From Rhizomys pruinosus (Eukaryota; Chordata; Mammalia; Rodentia; Spalacidae): a stretch of 64,000 nt of DNA. Below the pieces are notes generated by a model. It worked only from the letters and a program-made list of their open reading frames with translations. It did not search any database and was not told where the DNA came from. The stretch is taken from positions 934,723 to 998,722 of the forward strand of contig VZQC01012262.1 in the NCBI GenBank assembly GCA_009823505.1. Direction: 5' to 3'. This document shows, piece by piece, positions 22,871 through 35,162 of this stretch (positions are counted from its first letter, which is position 1; each line of letters starts with the position of its first letter). The position numbers and the translations under genes were made by a program.

Positions 22871-25482
22871 GCCACCACGATAGGTTCCATGATAGTTTAT
22901 AGATGTGTGCCACCACGATAGGTTCCATGATAGTTTATAGATGTGTGCCACCACGATAGGTTCCATGGTAGTTTATAGATGTGTGCCACCACGATAGGTT
23001 CCATGGTAGTTTATAGATGTGTGCCACCACGATAGGTTCCATGGTAGTTTATAGATGTGTGCCACCACGATAGGTTCCATGGTAGTTTATAGATGTGTGC
23101 CACCACGATAGGTTCCATGGTAGTTTATAGATGTGTGCCACCACGATAGGTTCCATGGTAGTTTATAGATGTGTGCCACCACGATAGGTTCCATGGTAGT
23201 TTATAGATGTGTGCCACCACGATAGGTTCCATGGTAGTTTATAGATGTGTGCCACCACGATAGGTTCCATGGTAGTTTATAGATGTGTGCCACCACGATA
23301 GGTTCCATGGTAGTTTATAGATGTGTGCCACCACGATAGGTTCCATGGTAGTTTATAGATGTGTGCCACCACGATAGGTTCCATGGTAGTTTATAGATGT
23401 GTGCCACCACGATAGGTTCCATGGTAGTTTATAGATGTGTGCCACCACGATAGGTTCCATGGTAGTTTATAGATGTGTGCCACCACGATAGGTTCCATGG
23501 TAGTTTATAGATGTGTGCCACCACGATAGGTTCCATGGTAGTTTATAGATGTGTGCCACCACGATAGGTTCCATGGTAGTTTATAGATGTGTGCCACCAC
23601 GATAGGTTCCATGGTAGTTTATAGATGTGTGCCACCACGATAGGTTCCATGGTAGTTTATAGATGTGTGCCACCACGATAGGTTCCATGTTAGTTTATAG
23701 ATGTGTGCCACCACGATAGGTTCCATGGTAGTTTATAGATGTGTGCCACCATGATAGGTTCCATGGTAGTTTATAGATGTGTGCCACCACGATAGGTTCC
23801 ATGGTAGTTTATAGATGTGTGCCACCACGATAGGTTCCATGGTAGTTTATAGATGTGTGCCACCACGATAGGTTCCATGGTAGTTTATAGATGTGTGCCA
23901 CCATGATAGGTTCCATGGTAGTTTATAGATGTGTGCCACCACGATAGGTTCCATGGTAGTTTATAGATGTGTGCCACTATGATAGATTCCATGGTAGGTT
24001 TATAGATGTGTGCCACCATGAGAGGTTCCATGATAGTTTATAGATGTGTGCCACCATGATAGGTTCCATGATAGTTTATAGACGTGTGCCACCATGATAG
24101 ATTCCATGGTAGGTTTATAGATGTGTGCCACCACGATAGGTTCCATGGTAGTTTATAGATGTGTGCCACCACGATAGGTTCCATGGTAGTTTATAGATGT
24201 GTGCCACCATGATAGGTTCCATGGTAGTTTATAGATGTGTGCCACCACGATAGGTTCCATGGTAGTTTATAGATGTGTGCCACCATGATAGGTTCCATGG
24301 TAGTTTATAGATGTGTGCCACCACGATAGGTTCCATGGTAGTTTATAGATGTGTGCCACCATGATAGGTTCCATGGTAGTTTATAGATGTGTGCCACCAC
24401 GATAGGTTCCATGGTAGTTTATAGATGTGTGCCACCATGATAGGTTCCATGGTAGTTTATAGATGTGTGCCACCACGATAGGTTCCATGGTAGTTTATAG
24501 ATGTGTGCCACCATGATAGGTTCCATGGTAGTTTATAGATGTGTGCCACCACGATAGGTTCCATGGTAGTTTATAGATGTGTGCCACCATGATAGGTTCC
24601 ATGGTAGTTTATAGATGTGTGCCACCACGATAGGTTCCATGGTAGTTTATAGATGTGTGCCACCATGATAGGTTCCATGGTAGTTTATAGATGTGTGCCA
24701 CCACGATAGGTTCCATGGTAGTTTATAGATGTGTGCCACCATGATAGGTTCCATGGTAGTTTATAGATGTGTGCCACCACGATAGGTTCCATGGTAGTTT
24801 ATAGATGTGTGCCACCATGATAGGTTCCATGGTAGTTTATAGATGTGTGCCACCACGATAGGTTCCATGGTAGTTTATAGATGTGTGCCACCATGATAGG
24901 TTCCATGGTAGTTTATAGATGTGTGCCACCACGATAGGTTCCATGGTAGTTTATAGATGTGTGCCACCATGATAGGTTCCATGGTAGTTTATAGATGTGT
25001 GCCACCACGATAGGTTCCATGGTAGTTTATAGATGTGTGCCACCATGATAGGTTCCATGGTAGTTTATAGATGTGTGCCACCACGATAGGTTCCATGGTA
25101 GTTTATAGATGTGTGCCACCATGATAGGTTCCATGGTAGTTTATAGATGTGTGCCACCACGATAGGTTCCATGGTAGTTTATAGATGTGTGCCACCATGA
25201 TAGGTTCCATGGTAGTTTATAGATGTGTGCCACCACGATAGGTTCCATGGTAGTTTATAGATGTGTGCCACCATGATAGGTTCCATGGTAGTTTATAGAT
25301 GTGTGCCACCACGATAGGTTCCATGGTAGTTTATAGATGTGTGCCACCATGATAGGTTCCATGGTAGTTTATAGATGTGTGCCACCACGATAGGTTCCAT
25401 GGTAGTTTATAGATGTGTGCCACCATGATAGGTTCCATGGTAGTTTATAGATGTGTGCCACCACGATAGGTTCCATGGTAGT
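22858..25482. repeat. 38-bp minisatellite in RAB23 intron 2
   Basis: About 69 copies of a 38-base unit (blocks gataggttccatggtagttt and atagatgtgtgccaccac). The period was checked from successive coordinates (taggttcc at 23071 and 23109). Left units are nearly all identical with cacgat. From about 24180 to the right end, units with cacgat and catgat alternate strictly, making a 76-base two-unit repeat. A few edge units differ (gataga, ggtaggtttat). The array ends in an N at 25483, so its true length is unknown. Some 27 of the 38 bases resemble the reversed head of a B1. Confidence 0.97.
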
Positions 25483-25483
25483 N
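25483..25483. other. Assembly join (single N)
   Basis: One N between clean minisatellite and a repeat of sequence already given at 22077 onward. It marks an unresolved join. Confidence 0.95.
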
Positions 25484-26150
25484 AGATTATTCAAGTAAAG
25501 ATACCAGAACTTACAGCCCTTTCAGAGGTTAACATTGAGAAAGGTAGAATGGGAACCTCAGTCTTATAATCAAATTCTTGCAAATGTAGTGTGATTATTT
25601 TCTTGCTAAAAATATAATTTCAGTTTTAAACTGCAGATTTGAAAGAGAAGATCTGATCTACCTGGAACTAGAGTTGGTACAGAAACCTTTTTTACTTCAA
25701 AAATGTTGGAAGAAGATATAGAAGTGGCCATCAAGATGGTGGTTGTAGGGAATGGAGCAGTTGGAAAGTCAAGTATGATTCAGCGATATTGCAAAGGCAT
25801 TTTCACAAAAGACTACAAGAAAACCATTGGGAGTTGATTTTTGGAGCGCACAGATTCAGTATGTATTGGCTATTCATCCTTTGATTTTGATTTGTAAACT
25901 ATGTCTTAAGACTTTTACTGGACTAATAGTAATTGTGGTTTAGTCTAAGGCAACTGGTGGCAGTGGGTCCTGCAGCAGTTGATGTTATTGGGGTTTTGTT
26001 GTTGGTTTTTTGTTTTATTTAGATATTTTGAAAACAAAGGTTGTATGTATGCTGCTAGGCTAGCTTGATAATTTTCTGGGTGTGCGGCTACACCACATCT
26101 TCGCTCACTAGTACTGCGAGCACAGTTGCACGCCCACCCCCCAACTTTTT
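25484..26150 (+). pseudogene. Error-rich second copy of RAB23 exon 2 and flanks (probable assembly artefact)
   Basis: It begins at the equivalent of 22077 and follows the first copy through the acceptor (ctgcag, ending at 25636), the ATG (25703) and the donor (25859). It carries small indels: an extra g in accattgggag, a lost t in gatttttgg, an extra c in gagcgcacag, a lost c in gtattggc. The first of these breaks the reading frame near codon 43. Past about 26060 the match fades into many indels. The error type (homopolymer and single-base indels) and the position right after an N fit unpolished long-read sequence of the same locus. A true tandem duplication is the less likely alternative. 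Confidence 0.85.
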
Positions 26151-26199
26151 TTTTAAGCGAGAAAGGTCTCGTGAGAAGAGTACTGTTAAACTGGCCTCT

Positions 26200-29100
26200 A
26201 GCTCACCTCCAGGGGTAGATTGCACAATGGGGTAGTTATAGCGGGCCACATGAGTTTCAGAACGTTATGGTGGCACCATGACTCCAGTGCTAGCATCGCC
26301 GCCATAAGTTATGATCGTTAACACTTGCCACTTTGATGATCATGTCAGCTTTTAGATGGTCCAACACGCATGTTCCATGAAGTATGAATGCTGATAGTCC
26401 TGGTATTCAGCGTGTGCACCTAGCCGATGCATGTACAGATATTATAGCATATCTGCCACTCATGAGTTCCATGGTGGTTTATGATGTGTGCACACGATAG
26501 GTTCCATGGTGGTTTATGATGTGTGCCACCATGATAGGTTCCATGATAGTTTATAGATGTGTGCCAGCCGATGGCGGTTCCATGGTAGTTTATAGATGTG
26601 TGCCACTCCAGTCAGCTGGATGTCAGGTTTATGGTGGTCCACACGTAGGTTGGGATAGTTTATAGACTGTGTGCCACCATGATAGATTCCATGGTAGGTT
26701 TATAGATGTGTGCCACCACGATAGGTTCCATGAGTAGTTTATAGATGTAGTGCCACCATGATAGGTTCCATGGTAGTTTATAGATGTGTGCCGCACGATA
26801 GGTTCCATGGTAGAGTTTATAGCTGTGTGCCACCACGATAGGTTCCTATGGTAGTTTATAGATGTGTGTCCACCATGAGAGGTTCCATGGTAGTTTATAG
26901 ACGTGTGCCACGCACGATAGGTTCCATGGTGTTTATAGGTGTGTGTCCACCACGATAGGTTCCATGGTAGTTTATAGACGTGTGCCATCAGGATCAACTT
27001 CCATGGTAGTTTAATAGATGTGTGCCACCTGTACGAAGGTTCATGTGATAGTTATAGATGTGTGCCACCATGATAGGTTCCATGATAGTTTATAGACGTG
27101 TGCCACCATGAATAGATTCCTTGGTAGTTTTGGATGTTGCCCATATAGATGGTCAGGTGTTTAGTTGTGCAGCACGATAGGTTCCATGGTGTTTATAGAT
27201 GTGTGCCACACATGATAGGTTCCATGATAGTTTATAGATGTGTGCCACTTCCACGCGGATGTTAAGGTGTTTATTGCCACATGAGAGGTCCAGGTGTTTA
27301 TAGACGTGTGTCCACCACGATAGGTTCCATGGATAGTTATAGATGTTGCCACCATGATGAGGGTTCCATGGGTAGTTTATTATGTGTGTGCCACCACGAT
27401 AGGTTCCATGGTAGTTTACGTGCCACGAGTTCGGTGTTAAGTGTGTGCCACATCACGGGATAGCGTTCATAGGTGGTTTATAGATGTGTGCCACCACGAT
27501 AGGTTCCATGATGTTTAGTTACAGTATTCATAGTTATGATGTGGCCCCAATACCAGGTTCCATGGTAGTTTATAGATGTGTGCCAGCCACGATAGGTTCC
27601 ATGGTAGTTTATAGATGTGTGCCACCACGATAGGTTCCAATGATAGTATTATAGATGTGTGCCACCACATAGGTTCCATGGTAGTTTATAGACGTGTGCT
27701 CTCCCAGTCTGCTGGGGAGGTTCCATGGTGGTTTATAGTGTGTGCCGCACCAGATTATGCTGGGATGTCATAGTGGTTTAAGGTGTGTGCTCGCATTCAT
27801 GAGAGGTTCATGGTAGGTTTCATAGAGTGTGTCCACCAGCGATAGGTTCCATGGTAGTTTATAGGTGTGTGCCACTGATGCAGTTCATCTGGATGATAGG
27901 TGGTTATAGGTGTGTGCTCCCACATCTGGATTCAGGTTATAGGTGTGTGCCACCAATAGGTTTGGAGTTTAAGGTGTGTGCCACCTACGCATAGGATTCC
28001 ATGGTAGTTTATAGACGTGTGTCCACCCATGAGGGTTCATGGTAGTTTATAGATGTGTGCCACGATAGGTTCCATGAGTTTATAAGACGTGTGCCAGGCA
28101 CGATAGGTTCATGGGGTTTATAGATGTGTGCCACCATTATGGTTCCATTGAGTTGATGTGCCCCACTGTCCATGGAGTTTATGATGTATGCCACCACAAA
28201 TAGGTTCCATGGTATTTTATAGGACGTGTGCCACCATCGTGGTTCCATGGTGGTTTATAGATGTGTGCCACCACGATAGGTTCCATGGTAGTTTATAGAT
28301 GTGTGCCACACGATGAGAGGTTCCAATGGTAACGTTTTTATAAGATGTGTGCCACACCATGATAGGTTCATGGTAGTTTATAGATGTGTGCCACACGATA
28401 AGGTTCCATGTATTGTTTAAGATGTGTGCCCCACATGAGAGTATCCATGGTTAGGTTTACTAAAGAGGGTGCCACCACTGAAGGTGCATGATAGTTATTC
28501 AGTGCCACCGAGGATCCATGGTGGGTGGCTTGCCACCACGATAGGTTTTGTGGTAGTTTATAGATTGCCCACGTGTTAGATATAGAGGCCACCACGTAGG
28601 ATGAGTATATGGTGCCACACTAGGTCCAGGTTTATAGATGTGTTCCACCACGATAGGTTCCATGGGTTTATAGTTTGCCACCTGTTGGCATGGATTGTGT
28701 GTGCCACCAACGATAGGTTCCATGGTAGATTTATAGATGTGTGCCACCATGATAGGTTCCATGGTAGTTTATAGATGTGTGCTTCATGTGCCCAGTTCAT
28801 GCTGGGGATGGTTCATAGGTGGTTTATAGGTGTGTGCCACCACGATAGGTTTTGTGGTAGTTTATAGAGTGTGACTGCTTCCATGGGTTTGATGTGTCCA
28901 CACGATAGGTTCCATGGTAGTTTATAGATGGTCAAGATCGTTTCCTGTAGATGATGGCCACCTGTATCATGGTATTATGATTTGACCACGATGGTCATGG
29001 TAGTTTATAGATGTGTGCCACCACGATAGGTTCCATGGTAGTTTATAGACGTGTGCCACCCCGATAGGTTCTCATGGGGTTATATGTAGATGTGTGCCAC

Positions 29101-29945
29101 CATGATAGATTCCATGGTAGTTTATAGATGTGTGCCACCACTGATAGGTTCCATGGTAGTTTATAGATGTGTGCCACCATGGTTGGTTCCATGGTATGTT
29201 TATAGATGTGTGCCACCACGATAGGTTCCATGATAGTTTATAGATGTGTGCCACCACAATAGGTTCCATGGTAGGTTTATAGATGTGTGCTACCACGATA
29301 GGTTCCATGGTAGTTTATAGATGTGTGCCAGCCACCATGATAGGTTCCATGGTAGGTTTACTAGATGTGTGCTACCACGATAGGTTCCATGGTAGTTTAT
29401 AGATGTGTGCCACCATGTATGGTTCCATGGTAGTTTATAGGTGTGTGCACCATGAGAGGTTCCATGGTAGTTTATAGATGTGTGCCACCACGATAGGTTC
29501 CATGGTAGTTTATAGATGTGTCCACCTGACGATAGGTTCCATGGTAGTTTATAGATGTGTGCCTACCACGATTATAGGTTCCATGGTGTTTATAGATGTG
29601 TGCCACCACGATAGGTTCCATGGTAGTTTATAGAGTGTGCCACCACGATAGGTTCCTATGGTAGTTTATAGATGTGTGCCACCATGATAGGTTCCATGGT
29701 AGTTTATAGATGTGTGCCCCCACGATAGGTTCCATGGTAGTTTATAGATGTGTGCCACCACATAGTTTCCATGGTAGGTTTATAGATGTGTGCCACCACC
29801 ATAGGATTCCATGGTTAGTTTTATAGATGTGTGTCCACCACCGATAGGTTCCATGGTAGTTTATAGATGTGTGCCACCACGATAGGTTCCATGGTAGTTT
29901 TATATAGATGTGTGCCACCACGATAGGTTTTGTGGTAGTTTTCAG
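26200..29945. repeat. Noisy copies of the 38-bp minisatellite
   Basis: The same unit as at 22858-25482, with frequent insertions, deletions and scrambled stretches. It is worst at about 26200-26640 and 27690-28990 and becomes regular again towards 29100-29945. The last unit runs into unique intron at about 29940. About 90-100 units are present if the noise is read through. The open stretches on the minus strand here (repeats like HTSINYHG) have no coding value. Confidence 0.85.
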
Positions 29946-30196
29946 CTATCATTATTTTGTCTTTAATCTTGGTCTCTTTTTTTTCCTTTCATCTTGTTTC
30001 CTTCTTCTCATTTTTCTTTTTCCTCTTTACTCTTCTTTTTTTTCTCCCAACTTCTGTTTTATATTTATCAGTGACACCTTGGTTATTTCTTAAATACAAA
30101 CTGATACTTGATTGATTTCTATCTTCTGTTTTATTTAAAAATAAAATTATAGATGCCTCAAGGTTTTCAATCTCATAGGCATCTCTTTTTATTTAA

Positions 30197-30370
30197 AAAT
30201 TTTTTTTTTTTTTTTTTTCTTTTTTTTTTTTCTTATTTTTTATTTATTTATTTATTTTTGAGGCATGATCTTGAACTAGCAAGTAGCAGAGGTTGGATTT
30301 GAACTCCTGGTCCTCTTGTCTCCATTTTATAAGTGCCCTGAATTATAGGAGCACACCACCATGCTGACAT
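30197..30370 (-). repeat. T-rich tract and B1/B4-type SINE
   Basis: A long T tract with few interruptions, then a diverged minus-strand B1-like element (aggcatgatcttgaactagc, gcacaccaccatgctgac). Confidence 0.6.
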
Positions 30371-30483
30371 CTCTTTTCTTTTTAAAACCGAAGTCTACAT
30401 AAGATACTTAAAATAGAATGCCTTTATCCTAAAGAAATAAAAAAAGATTTAGGAATATTAGGTTTACCTACAAAAGTATATCC

Positions 30484-30640
30484 TAGCCAGGTATGGTGGC
30501 GTACGCCTTTAATCCTAGCACTTGGGAGGCAGAGGCAGGCAAATCTCTGTGAGTTCAAGGCCAGCCTGGTCTACAGAGTGAGTTCTAGGCCAGCTGGGGC
30601 TATAGGGAGACCCTGTCTCAAAAAGACCAAAAAAAAAAAA
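30484..30640 (+). repeat. B1 SINE
   Basis: Sense B1. Target-site duplication aaaagtatatccta at about 30472 and 30641. Confidence 0.93.
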
Positions 30641-30687
30641 AAAAGTATATCCTATTTGAGGAATTGGATTATAAAATACTTGAGAAT

Positions 30688-30992
30688 AAGAGGCAGGCGG
30701 ATCTCTGTGAGTTCAAGGCCAGCCAGGTCTACATAGTGAGCTCCAGGCCAGCTGGGACTAAAGGGAGACCTTGTCTCAAAAAGATAAAAAAAAAAAAACA
30801 AACAAACAAAATTTCCACTATTAAAAGCCAGGCATGGTGGCACATGCCTTTAATCCTAGCACTCAAGAGGCAGAGGCAGGCGGATCTTTGTGAGTTCAAG
30901 ACCAGCCTGGTCTACAGAGCGAGGTCCAGGACACCTGGGGCTACAGGGAGACCCTGTCTCATAAGACCAAAAAAAATAAATAAATAAAAAAA
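30688..30992 (+). repeat. Double B1 unit inserted as one piece
   Basis: A 5'-truncated B1 (from gaggcaggcggatctctgtg), a 40-base linker (including aatttccactattaaaa) and a full B1 (from gccaggcatggtggcacatg) stand between two perfect copies of ataaaatacttgagaat (30671-30687 and 30993-31009). The duplication outside both B1s means that one transcript carried both. Confidence 0.88.
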
Positions 30993-31044
30993 ATAAAATA
31001 CTTGAGAATGATACTTTTTGTCATTAATGTTGAGACATACCCGT

Positions 31045-31905
31045 TTTGTTTTTTAATTTAATTTATTTTTTATGTGTATGAATTGTACTCTCTGCATGTA
31101 GGTTTCTGCACCCTTGTGCAATGCCGCGGAGGTCAGATAAGGGTGTCGGATTCCCCTGGAACTGGAGTTAAAGATGGTTCTCAGCTGCCATGTGGGTGCT
31201 GGGAATCGAACCCGGGTCCTCTGCCAGAGCAGTCGGTGCTCTTAACCACTAGGCCATCTCTCCAGCCCCGGACAAACCCAAGTTTTTTAAGAGACAAACT
31301 AAACTACATTACATAAACAAATATGAATTACTGGCCCAGTTACTGACTCCAAGCAAAGTGGGCTTCATGGTCTTTATTATTTCAAAGACTAATTCTGGTC
31401 TGTATTTAAGTATACTATTTTGATATTTCCATATTTGCTTTCTTTCTTAGAACATATTTTAAGAGGACTTATTTTGTCTTGATAATGTGTCTATTTTGTA
31501 CTTGGAGTTGTGAAAAAAATTTATTATTTTTTTTTTTGTCTTTTTGAGACAGGGTCTCCCTTTAGTCCCAGCTGGCCTGGAACTTGCTATGTAGACCATG
31601 CTGGCCTTGAACTCACAGAGATCTGCCTGCCTCTGCCTCCTGAGTGCTGGGATTAAAGGTGTGCACCACCTTGCCTGGCCACAAAATTTAATATTTTAGG
31701 TATATAGTTGCTCTTAATTAAAGATTTACTTTATTCTTAGTTCTGTGTCTGTGTGTAGCTGGGTATGTGTGAGTGTACAGTGCCAGAGAAGCCAGCCAGA
31801 GACATCAGATCCCCCAAGAGCTGGAGTTACAGGTGGTTGTGAGCCACCAGATTTGGGTCTTCTGGAAGAGTAGTACATGCTATTAACCACTGTGTGTTCA
31901 TTTTT
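31045..31905 (-). repeat. SINE cluster: B2, B1, B3-like
   Basis: Minus-strand B2 31045-31270 (gaatcgaacccgggtcctct), B1 31530-31682, old B3-like 31720-31905 (gagctggagttacaggtggt). 31270-31530 and 31905-32340 are unique intron. Confidence 0.85.
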
Positions 31906-32339
31906 TTTTTTCCAAAATCATCTACTTGCTAAAAATATCTGTAACCCCAGAATTATTCCTTTTGTGGTTATTTGTTAGATAGACTATTAAAACATTTGTC
32001 TAACATGCACTTTGCCAGATGAGGTCAAATGTTAACTCTTCTTGTTTCAGCTCTTTTACAGTAAACACCTGTCCTTTTTGTGTTCTGTGGAATGCCGCAT
32101 TTTTCACATTTGTGATTTAACTGTTTCAAATGGCCCTGGGTGTCGTACTAAAGCCCAGCCTAGTGTTCTTAAGTGCAGGCAGGCTATAGTGTGTATGCCT
32201 TATGGAGAAAAATTCTTGTGTTAAATAATAAGCATCGTTCATAAGCATAGTTACAGTGTTACTGTTCTATAGTGCTATTAGGCATGAATTCAGTGAGCTA
32301 ATATATAATAGGATTTTAAAATTTTTATTTATTTTTTTG

Positions 32340-32470
32340 GTATTATTTGAGACAGGGTCTCCCTGTAGCCCCAGCTGACCTGGAACTCAATATGTAGACC
32401 AGGCTGGCCTTGAACTCAAAGAGATCCCAGAGTGCTGGGATTAAAGGTGTGCACCTCCATACCTGGCTTT
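32340..32470 (-). repeat. B1 SINE
   Basis: Minus-strand B1 with a small internal deletion (ctcaaagagatcccagagtg). Confidence 0.88.
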
Positions 32471-32599
32471 AAGATGTTTTTAAATAGAAACACGTAAAAC
32501 AAGATTAGGTAGTGATCGGTTAATGAAAAAAACTGGAAGTTCCTTTTTTTTGTTGTTTCAAGACAGTGTCTTGTTATTGTTTTTGTTTTGTTTGTTTGT

Positions 32600-33340
32600 G
32601 GGCTTTTAAGTTTTAAAGGAGAGTTTAATTATGACACCGGGCCAACACTCAACTCGGGAGGAGTGTGGCCACAAGGAGCAGGTTACGTAGCCTTTTATAA
32701 GTGCAGCAGCCAATCAGAGTTTAACATCATAGTTAAAATTACCAATCAAAGGAAAACACTTGAAGCAAGCAAGCAATCATTCCTAAAATGACTCAGAGAA
32801 AATGGAACTTAATGGCATCTGTGAGCACTATCCCTGAGTTTTTATAATCCATTATTTCATTCCCTCCTCTTGTGAGGTCTTCACATCCTTGAAGGAAGTT
32901 CATAAGAGCTGACCCCAGTAGGTGTTTCTGAGGTGAAATGATCTCTTCTAGGGAAAGGGGGGGGGGTCTTAGCACCATGAGTTTGATAGAATTTATCCCC
33001 TGGTTAATAAATCTGACAAGTGAATTAAGGATGCATGGTTCACAAGTCAGAACAACCAGAAGAATAAGTTTACTGGCAGATCTAGGAATTCTTCAGCTCT
33101 CAGCTGAGAAAGAAACTGGCTCTTTGGGGGGTCCTGACCCTAAACTGCCTAGTCAGTTTTTAGCTCCTGTTTTTGTCACATTACCCTCTGAGGAGGTCAC
33201 CCCAATTGCCAAGAGGGAATCAGGGCACTGACCACTCTGACCTCTTCCATGCTGAAAAGGGGCATAGGGTGTGGCAACTGGGGTACCCCCTGCTCATTGG
33301 GTCTATCTAAAAGACCCCAAAAGTATAACTATAGAGAGAA
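32600..33340. mobile_element. Unclassified LTR-like stretch
   Basis: It has the texture of an old retrovirus-like insertion (ccaatcagagtttaacatca, ccctcctcttgtgaggtctt, ctaaaagaccccaaaag). There is no partner copy in the window and no recognisable coding domain. The 15-mer taagttttaaaggag near its left edge (about 32606) occurs again at about 36825, where a B1 is cut off. Confidence 0.3.
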
Positions 33341-33359
33341 CAAAGTCCTTGACTGGTGC

Positions 33360-33660
33360 CTGACGGTGTCTTATTATATAGCTCAGATTGACCTAAAAAT
33401 TTCAGTGTAGCTCAACCTGGCTTCAAATTCAAGATTGTCCTGCCTCAGGCTCCTTAGTACTGAGATTACAGGTGTGGATCACTATTCTAGGGCTCAGAAA
33501 CGTAGCTTGATTTCCCCAGGAATAGTATGGCTCAGTATTTGATAATGTAATACTCACAGTAGCATTTGAAAGCAGTGGGTGTATCTCAGTGGTGCAGCAT
33601 TTGACTAGTGTACACAAGGCCCTGAGTTTGATTCCCAGCACCACAAAACAGTAACAGCAC
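33360..33660. repeat. Diverged B1 (minus) and ID-like SINE (plus)
   Basis: B1-like remnant 33360-33490 on the minus strand. On the plus strand at about 33572-33660 stands an ID/tRNA-like head (gtgggtgtatctcagtggtg, gagtttgattcccagcacca). Confidence 0.6.
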
Positions 33661-34007
33661 AGATGTGACAAAGTGCATCTTTTACCTAGAGGTCCACCAG
33701 GCAGGCCACTTCCTTCTCTTGTTCTCTTATTACTCTAGCACCAAACCCCACTGGAATTGTGTAGTGAGAGGAGAGCATGGCCTGACCTAAGCAGAACAGC
33801 TAATGGGAATTCCTTATCTTAGAGCCGTTTTTATCTGTGACTGTTAACTGAAGAAAAACTATGGCAAGTAAAGTGTAAAGCTGTTGCTGTATTTCATTGT
33901 TGGAGACACTACCAGCATTTAAAACTACTTTGCTCAGACCTTTTCAGAGCGAAACCAACAGTATAGATTTGAACTTGCATATGGAATAAATTCCTCTCTT
34001 GTTGCAG

Positions 34008-34093
34008 AGTTAATGATGAAGATGTCAGGTTAATGTTATGGGACACTGCAGGCCAAGAAGAATTCGATGCAATAACAAAGGCCTACTATCGAG
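34008..34093 (+). CDS. RAB23: RAB23 coding exon 2 of 6 (switch II)
   Basis: Acceptor ttgcag ends at 34007; donor gtaaaa starts at 34094. The 86 bases complete codon 52 (Q) and encode [20 protein letters not shown] and on to YYR, ending after the first base of codon 81. WDTAGQE (residues 63-69) is the G3 motif, with the catalytic glutamine at residue 68. Confidence 0.97.
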
Positions 34094-34196
34094 GTAAAAT
34101 GTGGACATTATTCTGTTGTCTGGCATGTTATTTTGACTAATAAAGAACTTTGCTTTCTTTGTTTTCTATATAAAATTTCTCTTTAAGAATTTAAAG

Positions 34197-34555
34197 TAGT
34201 GGGGTATGGTGGTGCACCCCTTTAATCCCAGCACTCAGGAGGCGTAGGCAGGTGGATCTGGTCTATATATTGAGTTCCAGGCTACCTGGGTTACAGGGAG
34301 GCCCTATCTTAAAAACGCTGAAAAACAAAACAAAACAAAACTTGTTTTCTTTCTTTTGTGGTCTATGGACTGATCTTGAGGCTTTGTGCCTGCTGGGTAA
34401 GCACTGTACCAAAGGGCTATATCCAACCCCCCCCACTTTTTTTTTTTTAAACTTTTTGAGATAAAAAGTTTCCCAGTAGTCTCAGCTGGCCTCAGTCCTA
34501 CAGAGATCTACCTGCTTCCTCCTGAGTTCTGGGATTATATCACCATGCCTGGCTA
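34197..34555. repeat. B1 (plus) and B1 (minus)
   Basis: A sense B1 at 34200-34335 with an internal deletion after ggcaggtggatct, and a minus-strand B1 fragment at 34455-34555. Confidence 0.8.
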
Positions 34556-34914
34556 AATAAGGATTTTTTTAAATGACCCTGGTTCATTATTCTTCTGAAG
34601 ATCTTGTAGAGTAGTAAAAACATACTTTGTGCTGTAAGCAGTCTGTCTTTCCTCAGAATTATATGACTCTTATGGGCAATCAGGACAGAGTGGGCAGAAA
34701 CTGGCCCAGCTGTTTCTTTCATGCCTCCTTCCTGCTAACGTTAGCATCTGGCCTACTTCCCTCTCCGTAATCATTTTGTTATTTTTAGTCTTGGGTGTTA
34801 CTAGGCATTGAACCCAGAGTCAGGCGTACATTTCACCCACTTACGTTCTCCTGCCTCAGCCTCCTGGCAACTAAGATAACAGCAGTACATCACTGCTTCT
34901 GGCTGCTTTGAGAC

Positions 34915-35162
34915 TTTTTTTTTTAATTATTTTTTATTTATTTCTGTATGTGTATGAATGTACTGTCTGCATGCAAGTTTGTGCACCCGTGTCATGCAAT
35001 GCCGCGGAGGTCAGTAGAGGGTCTCGGATTCCCCTGGAACTGGAGTTCTCCTGGAATTGGAGTTTCAGACGGCTCTCAGCCGCCATGTGGGTGCTGGGGA
35101 TCGAACCCGGGTCCTCTGCAAGAGCGGTCGGCGCTCTTAACCGCTAGGCCATCTCTCCAGCT
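34915..35162 (-). repeat. B2 SINE
   Basis: Full minus-strand B2 (gaatgtactgtctgcatgca to cgctaggccatctctccag). Flanking gctttgagactttt repeats at about 34903 and 35159 are its target-site duplication. Confidence 0.93.

Noticed and set aside
22858..25482. A possible CRISPR-like array
   Set aside because: Units are contiguous with no unique spacers, in a mammalian intron; it is a minisatellite. The same holds for 54685-55182 and 58547-61112.
25637..25858. A true second RAB23 exon 2 (alternative exon or gene duplication)
   Set aside because: It follows an N, carries frame-breaking single-base indels and continues into error-rich repeat; an assembly artefact is simpler.
26629..29308. Minus-strand open frames with HTSINYHG repeats
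   Set aside because: They come from the noisy 38-base minisatellite.
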